The notes beneath the pieces are model-generated. The model was not told the origin of the DNA. It saw only the letters and a list, made by a program, of their open reading frames with translations, and did no database searches. The translations under genes were made by a program, and so were the position numbers. Of a DNA stretch of 64,000 bases, positions 56,442 through 64,000 are shown piece by piece. Numbering within the stretch: position 1 is the first letter of the stretch; every line of letters starts with the position of its first letter. Origin of the DNA: SHAN690 sp023262195 (lineage in GTDB: Bacteria; Bacteroidota; Bacteroidia; Flavobacteriales_G; Salibacteraceae); assembly GCA_038142005.1 (NCBI GenBank), contig JAYQJE010000006.1, positions 1 to 64,000 of the forward strand, written 5' to 3'.

Positions 56442-57459
56442 TTTATCAATCGTTTATTGATTCGCTTTATCAATCCAGGGCCTTCATAAACGAATCCGGT
56501 ATAAAGTTGCAATAGTTGTGCGCCAGCGTCTAACTTTTCAATGGCATCCTCTGGTGAATGTATGCCACCAACACCAATCATTGGAATGGTTCCACCCGAA
56601 GCCTCATGAATGAACTTAATGGCTTTTGTACTCATTTCACGTACTGGTTTGCCGCTCAATCCTCCATTTTCCTCGAACAAACGATTGTTTGACACCAACC
56701 CATTTCTCGATATTGTGGTGTTACTAACAACCAACCCGTCTATAGATATTTCTTTGACCAGTGATATAATGTCTAGCAATTGTTCCTGATTGAGGTCAGG
56801 CGCAATTTTCAGCAACACCGGTTTGAATTTTTCATTGGTAGTGCGATGTTCGAAAAGTGCTTGAAATATTCGTTTTAGTTGATCTTTTCCTTGCAGCTCG
56901 CGAAGTCCAGGAGTGTTCGGTGAACTTACATTTACAACGAAGTAATCAACGTAATTATAGAGCTTCTTGAATGAGTATAAATAGTCATCAACAGCATTTT
57001 CATTTGGAGTGACCTTGTTTTTACCAATATTTCCACCCAAGGGAACACGGTGTTTGGATTTCTGTATCCTCTCCACTGCTCTATCAACACCAGCATTATT
57101 AAATCCCATACGGTTTATAAGAGCTTCATCTTTTGCAACCTGAAAAGTCGGGGCTTATCATTCCCAGATTGGGCTTTGGGAGTAATTGTGCCAATTTCTA
57201 TAAACCCAAAACCTAAGGATTCTAAAGCTTCGATCCAACGTGCATCCTTGTCAAAGCCCGCTGCCAAACCAACTGGATTTGGAAATGTTAGCCCAAACAC
57301 ATTGCGCTCCAAACTCGTTGACTCAATACTGAAAGACCTCCGAATAATGTCTTTTACGAGTGGGACTTGATGGGAAAAAGCCAATCCGTTAGCCGTGAGG
57401 TAATGTACCTTTTCTGGATCTATGCTGTATAATAATGGCCTTAAAATATCTTTATACAT
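56438..57459 (-). CDS. pyrD: Dihydroorotate dehydrogenase (quinone), class 2 PyrD (frameshifted)
   Basis: Inner-membrane flavoenzyme of pyrimidine synthesis. N-terminal piece 57115-57459 (quinone-tunnel helices, then NPVGLAAGFDKDARWIEALE) and C-terminal piece 56438-57109 (FNNAGVDRAVERI, VVNVSSPNTPGLRELQG with catalytic Ser, VSNTTISRNGLVS, GVGGIHSPEDAIEKLDAGA). Adding one C near 57135 gives RLFRLPKDEALINRMGFNNAG, restoring about 341 residues. The N-terminal helix identifies the class 2 (membrane, quinone) form. Confidence 0.94.
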
Positions 57460-57613
57460 CGGGCAAATGTACGTTCATGAATTATGTTGAAACTTGAAAT
57501 AAAAGACATCGAACAATCCGTAATCAATATTTGAAGTGTAGTTGATTCAAACTTCAAACAAATCGAAAATGATATTCGTTCAGAATGGCTTTTTTTCGAA
57601 AAATTTTAGTCTC

Positions 57614-58274
57614 ATGAGATATGCATTTGTTTTAATACTCGCAACGGTTTGGTTGAACCCAATTTATGCTGATGAATTCAAGATCAAGTTAGATGTTGAT
57701 TTGGTTGATCATACTCCAGCTGCGGGCGTTTTAGTTCAGGTGGTGGAAAAAGGCAAGGAGATGATGAGTGTAACTTTAGAAGCAGACGGTGAGACTAAAT
57801 TTGAACTTGAAAAAGGTAAGTTATTTGAAATTTGGATAAGGAAGTCGGGATACCTACCACATGTCATACACAGCGTGCATGCTGAAGGAAAGAGTAAGCA
57901 CTCGGTATTGCTTTACAAGGATACTAAAAAGGTTTCTTACAAAGCCGAAGAGTACACCGGTGTGAACCGCACGTTTTTAGATGTTAAGAAAATGACCATA
58001 CCTGCAGAATATTTGGCTGATGGAGTAAACACTGTGACAGAGGAATCCCTGACAAAAGTCGAAATAGTGAATCTAAAGACCGTTGGTAAGTTGGCAAAAT
58101 CACAGGAAAAGGCTCAGAAGAAAATCGATTCAATGGTTAAAAAAAGCGAAATCTGAAGAGGCAATCGCAGAGATAAAATCAGACGTAGCAAGTGGCAAGA
58201 CAGCTAAGGTTGATGGCGATGAGCAGATTTTGAAACTTCAAAAAGCTGTAGTGAAATACAACGAAAAATTGTAA
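57614..58274 (+). CDS. Secreted hypothetical protein (frameshifted)
   Basis: From ATG 57614 (MRYAFVLILATVWLNPIYAD signal; the frame is open to 57542) to 58274. The mature part starts with a beta-sandwich carboxypeptidase-regulatory-like domain (FKIKLDVDLVDHTPAAGVLV, FEIWIRKSGYLPHVIHSVHA), then a helical, Lys-rich part. The first frame stops at 58156; the next frame continues AKSEEAIAEIKSDVASGKTA and ends VVKYNEKL. Removing one A from the run at about 58138-58145 gives MVKKAKSEEAIAEI, about 219 residues. Similar N-terminal domain design to the repeat protein at 45533-48580. Function unknown. Confidence 0.65.
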
Positions 58275-58291
58275 AAACTGGCTTACTGATT

Positions 58292-59341
58292 TTAGAAAGC
58301 GACCACTACTCTACCCTGCGTTTTTCCCTTTATGATCAAATCCATGTGGTGAATTATTTCATCCAATGTGATTTGTGTAGCATAGTCCTTCAAGTTGTCA
58401 ATTTTCCACTGGTTGGCGAGCTTGTTCCAGAGATCAACTCGAATCGGCATTTCAGTTTCAGCTGAATCGACTCCGAGAATGTTGACGCCATTCAACAGAA
58501 AAGGATAAACGGTCATATTAAGCTGATCAGATGATACTAGGCCACAGGCAGCAACGCTTCCTTTTGGCGCACAAGCTTTAACACAAGTCTCTAATGTTGA
58601 GCCACCAACAGTATCAATAGCGCCAGCCCATCTGCTGCGCAGCAACGGCCTTCCCGAATCATCATTAGAGAATGACCTAGGCTCGATACGATGTGCACCC
58701 AGTTTGGTCAAATATGGCTTCGCATTATCATTGCCTGTCGTAAGGCGTACCACTATTCTTTTCTGCTTTTTGTCATCTGGAGCCACATCTTCTAAGAGTT
58801 CTTCATCTGCCATACCCGTAGAGCTTAGCCTTTCTGTTGGCAATCCTTTGAAGTTGAGCTTGGTGACCACCCATAGTGCGCGAGCTTTGGAGGTGGCCTT
58901 TTTTGCAGTACGTTCCACTTTATTACTAGCGGCTGTGGTATGGGCCTTCACTTCAAGATGCAATTCTGTGAAAGCGAGTGATATGTCTGATAGGTGATCC
59001 AACTGCTCTTCGGCATCTGCAGGTAGCTCATCCCCTTCAAACGGCACCTTATCCAACTCAAAAATCATTGACATTTCCTTAGATTCCATAAAATCCAAAA
59101 CATCATATTCCCATGTACCCTCGGCATATTTATCTCTGAATCCATTGATTCGATCGTCACTTGATTCTTCTGAAACTTCATTTTTCAAAGTATCAGTTTC
59201 AACAGGTCTTTTTTCTTCGCCCATGGTGGGCTGTATTGTTGTGATCTCTGTCTCTTGCGTTTCAGTTGACCCACCACCGCTACAACTTGCCGTGTAAAGT
59301 GATATCAGAACTATGATCAGTACTGTAATTTGGTTATTCAT
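58292..59341 (-). CDS. Hybrid ORF: OmpA-like lipoprotein joined to the C-terminal part of an AcuI/YhdH-type reductase
   Basis: 349 residues. Residues 1-200: lipoprotein signal (LISLYTASC), acidic linker and an OmpA-like peptidoglycan-associated domain (FELDKVPFEGDELPADAEEQ, LHLEVKAHTTAASNKVERTA, ARALWVVTKLNFKGLPTERL, KKQKRIVVRL). From about 202: the C-terminal 145 residues of a medium-chain quinone oxidoreductase of the acrylyl-CoA reductase group (PYLTKLGAHRIEPRSF, RPLLRSRWAGAIDTVGGSTL, GSVAACGLVSSDQLNMTVYP). The reductase's N-terminal GroES-like half and most of the NADPH fold are missing, and the lipoprotein signal would send a cytoplasmic enzyme to the periplasm. The frame is intact through the join (about 58728-58745). 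Deletion-born fusion or chimeric assembly. Confidence 0.7.
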   Translation of the reverse strand: MNNQITVLIIVLISLYTASCSGGGSTETQETEITTIQPTMGEEKRPVETDTLKNEVSEESSDDRINGFRDKYAEGTWEYDVLDFMESKEMSMIFELDKVPFEGDELPADAEEQLDHLSDISLAFTELHLEVKAHTTAASNKVERTAKKATSKARALWVVTKLNFKGLPTERLSSTGMADEELLEDVAPDDKKQKRIVVRLTTGNDNAKPYLTKLGAHRIEPRSFSNDDSGRPLLRSRWAGAIDTVGGSTLETCVKACAPKGSVAACGLVSSDQLNMTVYPFLLNGVNILGVDSAETEMPIRVDLWNKLANQWKIDNLKDYATQITLDEIIHHMDLIIKGKTQGRVVVAF

Positions 59342-59352
59342 TTATTCCATTA

Positions 59353-61254
59353 TTAATTAATAGCTCCTTGAACTATTGATTCTACGATCTGAGGGTCCAA
59401 CAGCGTACTAGTATCTCCCAATTTATCGGGCTCACCTTCTGCCACTTTCCTCAAAATTCTTCGCATTATTTTTCCACTGCGCGTTTTAGGTAAGCCTGTT
59501 ACGAACTGTATCTTATCAGGTTTCGCAATTGGACCGATTTCTTTAACCACGGTATTGATGATTTGCTTTTGAGCTTTTTCAATATCACTAGGCATTTTAT
59601 CGCAGATCACATAAGCATAAATCCCTTGGCCTTTAATATCATGCGGGTAGCCTACCACAGCAGACTCTACCACACCTTCACTTTCATTAATGGCATTTTC
59701 AATTTCAGCCGTACCGAATCGATGCCCACTTACGTTGATTACATCATCTACACGACCAATAATTCTGTACATACCGTTTTCATCCCTTCTCGCCCCATCT
59801 CCTGTGAAATACATGTTTTTGAAATGAGAGAAATATGTGATTCGGCATCGCTCATGGTCTCCATATGTGGTTCTTAAAATACTCGGCCAAGGAAAACGAA
59901 CGCATAGCAGTCCCTCTCGATTGTTTTCTTCGATAAGATTACCATCACTATCAACCAGGCAAGGCTGAATGCCTGGCAATGGATAACCGGCATATGTAGC
60001 CTTTTGTGGAGAATGATCTCCCAGCCCACTAATCATAATGCCACCAGTTTCCGTTTGCCACCAAGTATCTAATACCGGAAGCTTACCCTTACCCACAATA
60101 TTTTTATACCAATTCCATGCTTCCTCATTAATGGGTTCACCAACCGTGCCAAGCGCTTTTAGTGATGATAAATCGCACTGATTCACTGGATGCTCTCCAT
60201 GTGTCATCAACGCACGTATGGCTGTAGGTGCTGTATAAAATTGATTTACCAGATGCTTTTCAATGATTTGCCAAAATCGCCCTGCATCGGGCCAGGTAGG
60301 AACACCTTCAAACATCATGGTGGTGGCGCCATTTAAAAGCGGACCATAAACAATGTAGCTATGTCCAGTAATCCAACCAATATCGGCAGTACACCAGTAT
60401 ATGTCATCCTCTTCGTATTGAAACACATTGGCAAAACTGTATCCCGCGTAAACCATATATCCACCACAAGTGTGTACTACTCCTTTGGGCTTACCGGTGC
60501 TTCCACTTGTATACAGAATGAATAATGGATCTTCACTATCCATAGGCTCTGCTGCACAATTTGTTCCTTGTTTTTCAGTTAACTCATCCCACCAAACATC
60601 TACCCCATCATTCCAATTTATTTCTGCAGTAGTGCATTTCTTCACGATGACATTAGAAACGGAGTTACATTTTGACATGGCCTCATCTACGATAGCTTTT
60701 AGATTGATTTGCTTAGCGCCACGGTAAAGCCCGTCTGACGTGATTACCACCTTGCATTGAGCGTCATTAATACGATCTGCCAAAGCTTGTGATGAGAACC
60801 CTGCAAAGACAACCGAGTGTATCGCTCCAATGCGTGCACATGCTAATACAGAAATGGCAAGTTCAGGTATCATGGGCATGTATAGACAAACCCTGTCCCC
60901 TTTTTTTACGCCAAGCGATTTCAGCCCATTAGCGGCTTGGCAAACTTGATCATGCAATTCTTGATATGTGATGTGTATGCTCTCCCGGTCAGGGAAGTTA
61001 GACTCCCAAAGTATGGCGGTCTTATCTGCTTTGTCCGCTAAATGTCGATCGATGCAATTTTGGGTAATGTTGAGCTTTGCATTAAGGAACCATTTAACAT
61101 CTGGCTCAGAAAAGTTCCAATCGAGTATTCTGTCCCAAGGTTTAATCCAGTTGTAGTGATTCGCAATTTCTGCCCAGAAGCCTTCCGGATTTTTTACACT
61201 CCTATCGTAGTTCTCTTTATAATCTTGAAATGACTTGATTTTGAAATGCATCAT
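59353..61254 (-). CDS. acs: Acetyl-CoA synthetase
   Basis: About 633 residues from ATG 61254 (MMHFKIKSFQDYKENYDRSV; the frame opens at 61272). AMP-forming acyl-CoA ligase: GDRVCLYMPMIPELAISVLA, AHSVVFAGFSS-type segment IHSVVFAGFSSQALADRIND, P-loop LYTSGSTGKPKGVVHTCGGY, DTWWQTETGGIMISGLGDHS, hinge YFTGDGARRDENGMYRIIGR and the C-terminal Lys site GLPKTRSGKIMRRILRKVAE that is acetylated for control in many bacteria. Activates acetate for entry into the citric acid cycle. Intact. Confidence 0.97.
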   Translation of the reverse strand: MMHFKIKSFQDYKENYDRSVKNPEGFWAEIANHYNWIKPWDRILDWNFSEPDVKWFLNAKLNITQNCIDRHLADKADKTAILWESNFPDRESIHITYQELHDQVCQAANGLKSLGVKKGDRVCLYMPMIPELAISVLACARIGAIHSVVFAGFSSQALADRINDAQCKVVITSDGLYRGAKQINLKAIVDEAMSKCNSVSNVIVKKCTTAEINWNDGVDVWWDELTEKQGTNCAAEPMDSEDPLFILYTSGSTGKPKGVVHTCGGYMVYAGYSFANVFQYEEDDIYWCTADIGWITGHSYIVYGPLLNGATTMMFEGVPTWPDAGRFWQIIEKHLVNQFYTAPTAIRALMTHGEHPVNQCDLSSLKALGTVGEPINEEAWNWYKNIVGKGKLPVLDTWWQTETGGIMISGLGDHSPQKATYAGYPLPGIQPCLVDSDGNLIEENNREGLLCVRFPWPSILRTTYGDHERCRITYFSHFKNMYFTGDGARRDENGMYRIIGRVDDVINVSGHRFGTAEIENAINESEGVVESAVVGYPHDIKGQGIYAYVICDKMPSDIEKAQKQIINTVVKEIGPIAKPDKIQFVTGLPKTRSGKIMRRILRKVAEGEPDKLGDTSTLLDPQIVESIVQGAIN

Positions 61255-61296
61255 GAATTTACATTTCCACAATAGTAAGAAAGCTACAAACTAAAC

Positions 61297-61656
61297 TCAA
61301 ACACTCGAATCTATCCTTTGTATGGATAGCTCAACGAGTTGCTCAACAACCCGTATTGGAATATCTTTATTTACAGGAATTGGCAAGACTTTTACCCACT
61401 TTCGGTCGCCACTTACTAAGGCCGGGTGTTCCAAAGATTTGGCATGCGCAAACCCAATATATGGCTCTCCATTTGATTTATCCATCCACAAATAGCAAAG
61501 CATTTTACCCTTGTAATAAAAGAAGGGTAATTTATATTTCCATTCAGGTGTAATATGCTCATTTAAGCCAAGGATGAATTCTCTGAGATACAGATATACG
61601 GATCTTCTATCCTCAGGCTGATTTTCGTAAAACTGATCTAACGCTGACAAGTTCAC
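61297..61656 (-). CDS. DUF1801 family protein
   Basis: 119 residues, soluble. Family core visible as VYLYLREFILGLNEHITPEW, KLPFFYYKGKMLCYLWMDKS and EPYIGFAHAKSLEHPALVSG. DUF1801 (YdhG-like) proteins are small cytoplasmic proteins with an iron-chaperone-like fold of unproven function. It stands between acs and ychF with short gaps. No break. Confidence 0.85.
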   Translation of the reverse strand: MNLSALDQFYENQPEDRRSVYLYLREFILGLNEHITPEWKYKLPFFYYKGKMLCYLWMDKSNGEPYIGFAHAKSLEHPALVSGDRKWVKVLPIPVNKDIPIRVVEQLVELSIQRIDSSV

Positions 61657-61674
61657 TGTGGCAAGTTGACTCGA

Positions 61675-62772
61675 TTATACGTTGAACCTAAAGTGCATTA
61701 TGTCCCCATCTTTTACCACATACTCTTTCCCCTCAATATGAAGTTTGCCAGCTTCTTTCGCTGCTGCCTCTGACTTTAACTCCACATAATCGTTGTACCC
61801 AATAACCTCAGCTCTGATAAATCCTTTTTCAAAATCCGTATGAATTACTCCAGCTGCTTGTGGAGCTTTCATTCCATCTTGTATTGTCCAAGCTCTCACC
61901 TCCTTCTCACCAGCGGTGAAGTATGTTCGCAATTTCAATAGATCATAAGCACTCTTTATGAGTCTATTAACCCCAGGTGATTCTAAACCAAGATCGTCAA
62001 GAAACATCTGGCGTTCATCATATGTCTCCAGTGATGCGATGTCAGCTTCTATTCCAACCCCGAGTATAAGCACCTGCGCATTTTCATCAGCAACTGTTTC
62101 CTCAACCGCTTTGGTATGTTCATTACCAGTGGTGACAGAGCCCTCATCTACATTGCACACATACATCACCGGTTTATCCGTAAGTAGATATAAATCATGA
62201 ACTAACTCACGCTCCTTTTCATCAACGGGAGCTGATCTTGCTGATTTACCCTCTTCAAGATGCACTCGATATTTCTCAAATATGTCGAACTGCTTTTTTG
62301 CCTCCTTTTCCCCTACAGCCGCTTGCTTTTTTACCTTATCTATTCGTTTAGATAAGGTTTCTAAGTCCTTCAACTGCAGCTCCATATCAATGACTTCTTT
62401 GTCACGAACTGGATCTACAGAACCATCCACGTGCACTACATTTCCATCTTCAAAACAGCGCAATACATGAATGATAGCATCACACTCACGAATGTTTCCT
62501 AAAAACTGATTACCGAGCCCTTCACCCTTACTGGCGCCCTTCACCAAACCTGCTATATCAACAATTTCAATAGTTGTAGGCACCGTTCGTTGTGGCTTCA
62601 CCAAATTTTCGAGGGCTTTGAGTCGCTCATCTGGAACAGTAATGGTACCTACGTTGGGCTCTATAGTACAGAATGGAAAATTTGCTGCCTGCGCCTTGGC
62701 GTTGCTTAAACAATTAAAAAGTGTTGACTTGCCCACATTTGGCAGTCCAACAATCCCGCATTTTAAACCCAT
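61675..62772 (-). CDS. ychF: Redox-regulated ATPase YchF (Obg-like)
   Basis: 365 residues, the usual length. TRAFAC-class NTPase: G1 GLPNVGKSTLFNCLSNAKAQ, switch I FPFCTIEPNVG, G3 DIAGLVKGASKGEGLGNQFL, G4 replaced by NVDE (YVCNVDEGS), as in YchF where ATP is preferred over GTP. C-terminal TGS domain (RTYFTAGEKEVRAWTIQDGM). Ribosome- and stress-associated. Intact and conserved. Confidence 0.97.
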   Translation of the reverse strand: MGLKCGIVGLPNVGKSTLFNCLSNAKAQAANFPFCTIEPNVGTITVPDERLKALENLVKPQRTVPTTIEIVDIAGLVKGASKGEGLGNQFLGNIRECDAIIHVLRCFEDGNVVHVDGSVDPVRDKEVIDMELQLKDLETLSKRIDKVKKQAAVGEKEAKKQFDIFEKYRVHLEEGKSARSAPVDEKERELVHDLYLLTDKPVMYVCNVDEGSVTTGNEHTKAVEETVADENAQVLILGVGIEADIASLETYDERQMFLDDLGLESPGVNRLIKSAYDLLKLRTYFTAGEKEVRAWTIQDGMKAPQAAGVIHTDFEKGFIRAEVIGYNDYVELKSEAAAKEAGKLHIEGKEYVVKDGDIMHFRFNV

Positions 62773-62803
62773 ATGGCTGTTAATAAAATTTCGGCAAATG
62801 TAG

Positions 62804-63103
62804 CTACCGTAAATGCACCTCTTTGACTAAGTCTTGGCCAATGTGTTCGTTAACATTTCGCATCAATTGCTCACGTTGATAATGAAGCTCTTGCCTCAAA
62901 GCGGCAGAGTTCAGTCTGATGATAAGCTTACTTCCTTTGAGTAGAATTTCATCCGTTCGCTCAGCTATTACGGGGCCTGCTATTTTAGCCCAGTCACTTT
63001 GAATGCTTAGCTCTGTAAGTCCGCTTCGCAGCTTATATATATCAAGCATACGATCGATCACTCCTCCAAGGGTCTCCTGATTAGATTTTCTCTGCTTAGC
63101 CAT
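62804..63103 (-). CDS. DUF721 (DciA-like) protein
   Basis: 99 residues. Short DUF721 domain: TLGGVIDRMLDIYKLRSGLT, SDWAKIAGPVIAERTDEILL, NSAALRQELHYQREQLMRNV. Related to DciA, the bacterial helicase-loading partner, and to RecF-neighbour proteins; in Bacteroidota it regularly follows recF, as here (eight-base overlap). Probably a nucleic-acid-linked accessory protein; helicase loading by this short form is an inference. Confidence 0.88.
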   Translation of the reverse strand: MAKQRKSNQETLGGVIDRMLDIYKLRSGLTELSIQSDWAKIAGPVIAERTDEILLKGSKLIIRLNSAALRQELHYQREQLMRNVNEHIGQDLVKEVHLR

Positions 63104-64000
63104 TGTCCACCTCTTTTATTTGGCCGCTTGATACTTCAAACTTTTTTATTGGCACCTTTTGATTTTCAAACAATTCTGGAACTCGGTGTAAGTTGGCGTC
63201 TGTAATAAATATTTGACCGAAGTGGTCGTCTGCAACCATCTCCATGAGTGCTGCAACGCGGTGGTCATCGAGCTTATCAAAAATGTCATCTAAGAGCAAA
63301 ATGGGCTTTTTACTCTTAAGGTCTTTTAAGTAGTCAAACTGAGCCAATCGCATGGCAATTACAAAACTCTTTTGCTGACCCTGCGAGCCAAATTTTTTAA
63401 GTGGATGGTCTCCAATCATAAACTGCAAGTCATCCTTATGAATACCCTTGGTAGTAAACTGGGCTCGTAAGTCGTTTTGCCTTGTCATGTTGAGCCATTC
63501 ACTTAAGGGTTTCTCATGTAAGTAGCTTTCATATTGAAGGCTAACTTGCTCTGCATCAGCGGAAATATTCTTGTAGAAGCTGGAAAATATTGGCAAATAT
63601 CCTTCTAAGAACCGTTTTCGTTCATTGTGTATATCGGTTCCAAAAGCATGCAATTGCTCATCAAATACATCGAATGCAGTAGCATCGAGCTTTCTTCCTT
63701 CAGCCCAAAAATGCTTAAGCATCGCATTTCTCTGTGCCAGGGTTCGATTATACTGAAGAAGTGTTTCAAGGTAGCCTCGATTATACTGGGCAATAATCCC
63801 ATCCATCAGCTTCCTGCGCTTATCGCTGCCTTCTCTTATTAAGTGTGTGTCGGCTGGCGCAATCATAACTAATGGAATTGTTCCAATATGATCTGCGAGA
63901 CGCTCATACTCTTTTGATTCTTCTTAAATCGTTTCTTCTCTCCGCGTTTTAATCCGCAATAGACTCGAATTTCTTCCTCATTGTTCTCAAAGTTGGCATC
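63096..64000 (-). CDS. recF: DNA replication and repair protein RecF (5' end outside window, frameshifted)
   Basis: C-terminal about 300 residues of RecF, an SMC-like ATPase that guides RecO/RecR-RecA to gaps. Visible: MIAPADTHLIREGSDKRRKL, the signature GSQGQQKSFVIAMRLAQFDY and Walker B PILLLDDIFDKLDDHRVAAL, with IFITDANLHRVPELF. The unbroken frame is 63096-63866; further upstream FENNEEEIRVYCGLKRGEKK is in another frame. Adding one G near 63925 gives NQKEYERLADHIGTIPLVMIAP, so the gene continues past base 64000. The stop overlaps the DUF721 start. Confidence 0.93.

Noticed and set aside
1..64000. tRNA, rRNA, CRISPR arrays, insertion sequences, prophage genes
   Set aside because: Looked for in intergenic regions and gene contents; none seen.

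Overview
The window looks like chromosomal DNA of a free-living Bacteroidota, most likely Flavobacteriales-like. Evidence: gene neighbourhoods such as dapF-GNAT-mltG, phoH-purC, gyrA divergent from clpC, and recF next to a DUF721 gene; type IX secretion (T9SS) sorting domains; many short lipoproteins; TonB-dependent uptake; candidate TTTG-N19-TAnnTTTG promoters. I see no rRNA, tRNA, CRISPR array, phage or insertion sequence. No gene-free stretch exceeds 300 bases; the longest are 19357-19599 (nothing recognisable), 54446-54729 (cobalamin riboswitch) and 40366-40601 (gyrA/clpC divergent promoters).

Layout. 1-9062: housekeeping and envelope genes (dapF, mltG, a GT2 fusion glycosyltransferase, recR, a SAM hydroxide adenosyltransferase, phoH, purC). 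9101-11898: a compact set of secreted redox-type proteins (two cytochrome-c-like lipoproteins, an OB-fold lipoprotein, YceI, a DUF5777 barrel) behind a perfect palindrome. 11906-19356: MATE exporter, glycosyltransferases and an epimerase, gcvT, a secreted phospholipase/nuclease-like enzyme. 19600-32369: orphan sensor fragment, GH3/beta-lactamase-fold fusion, hydratase, YdeP-type molybdoenzyme, membrane protein, secreted proteins, prolyl oligopeptidase. 32566-45468: Kelch/T9SS protein, CPA2 antiporter, TPR protein, gyrA, clpC, recQ. 45533-48580: a secreted protein with about twelve TPR-like repeats. 48678-55512: a cobalamin-riboswitch operon (DUF4465 protein, surface protein, BtuB-like receptor, BtuG-like propeller, lipoprotein) with a paralogous lipoprotein upstream. 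55590-64000: HMG-CoA lyase, pyrD, an OmpA/AcuI hybrid, acs, ychF, DUF721, recF.

The most coherent functional unit is the B12 uptake operon: an AdoCbl-type riboswitch leads into surface binding proteins and an outer-membrane TonB receptor, with two related lipoproteins at its borders as candidate unrecognised parts. The second is the 9-12 kb redox cluster.

Caution: about twenty genes, including usually essential ones, carry single-base frame breaks, mostly at short homopolymers, plus two in-frame TAA codons at places where the protein family continues. This pattern fits sequencing or assembly error better than mass pseudogenisation. Broken genes are given here as one feature spanning all pieces, with the break position and the one-base change that restores the frame.
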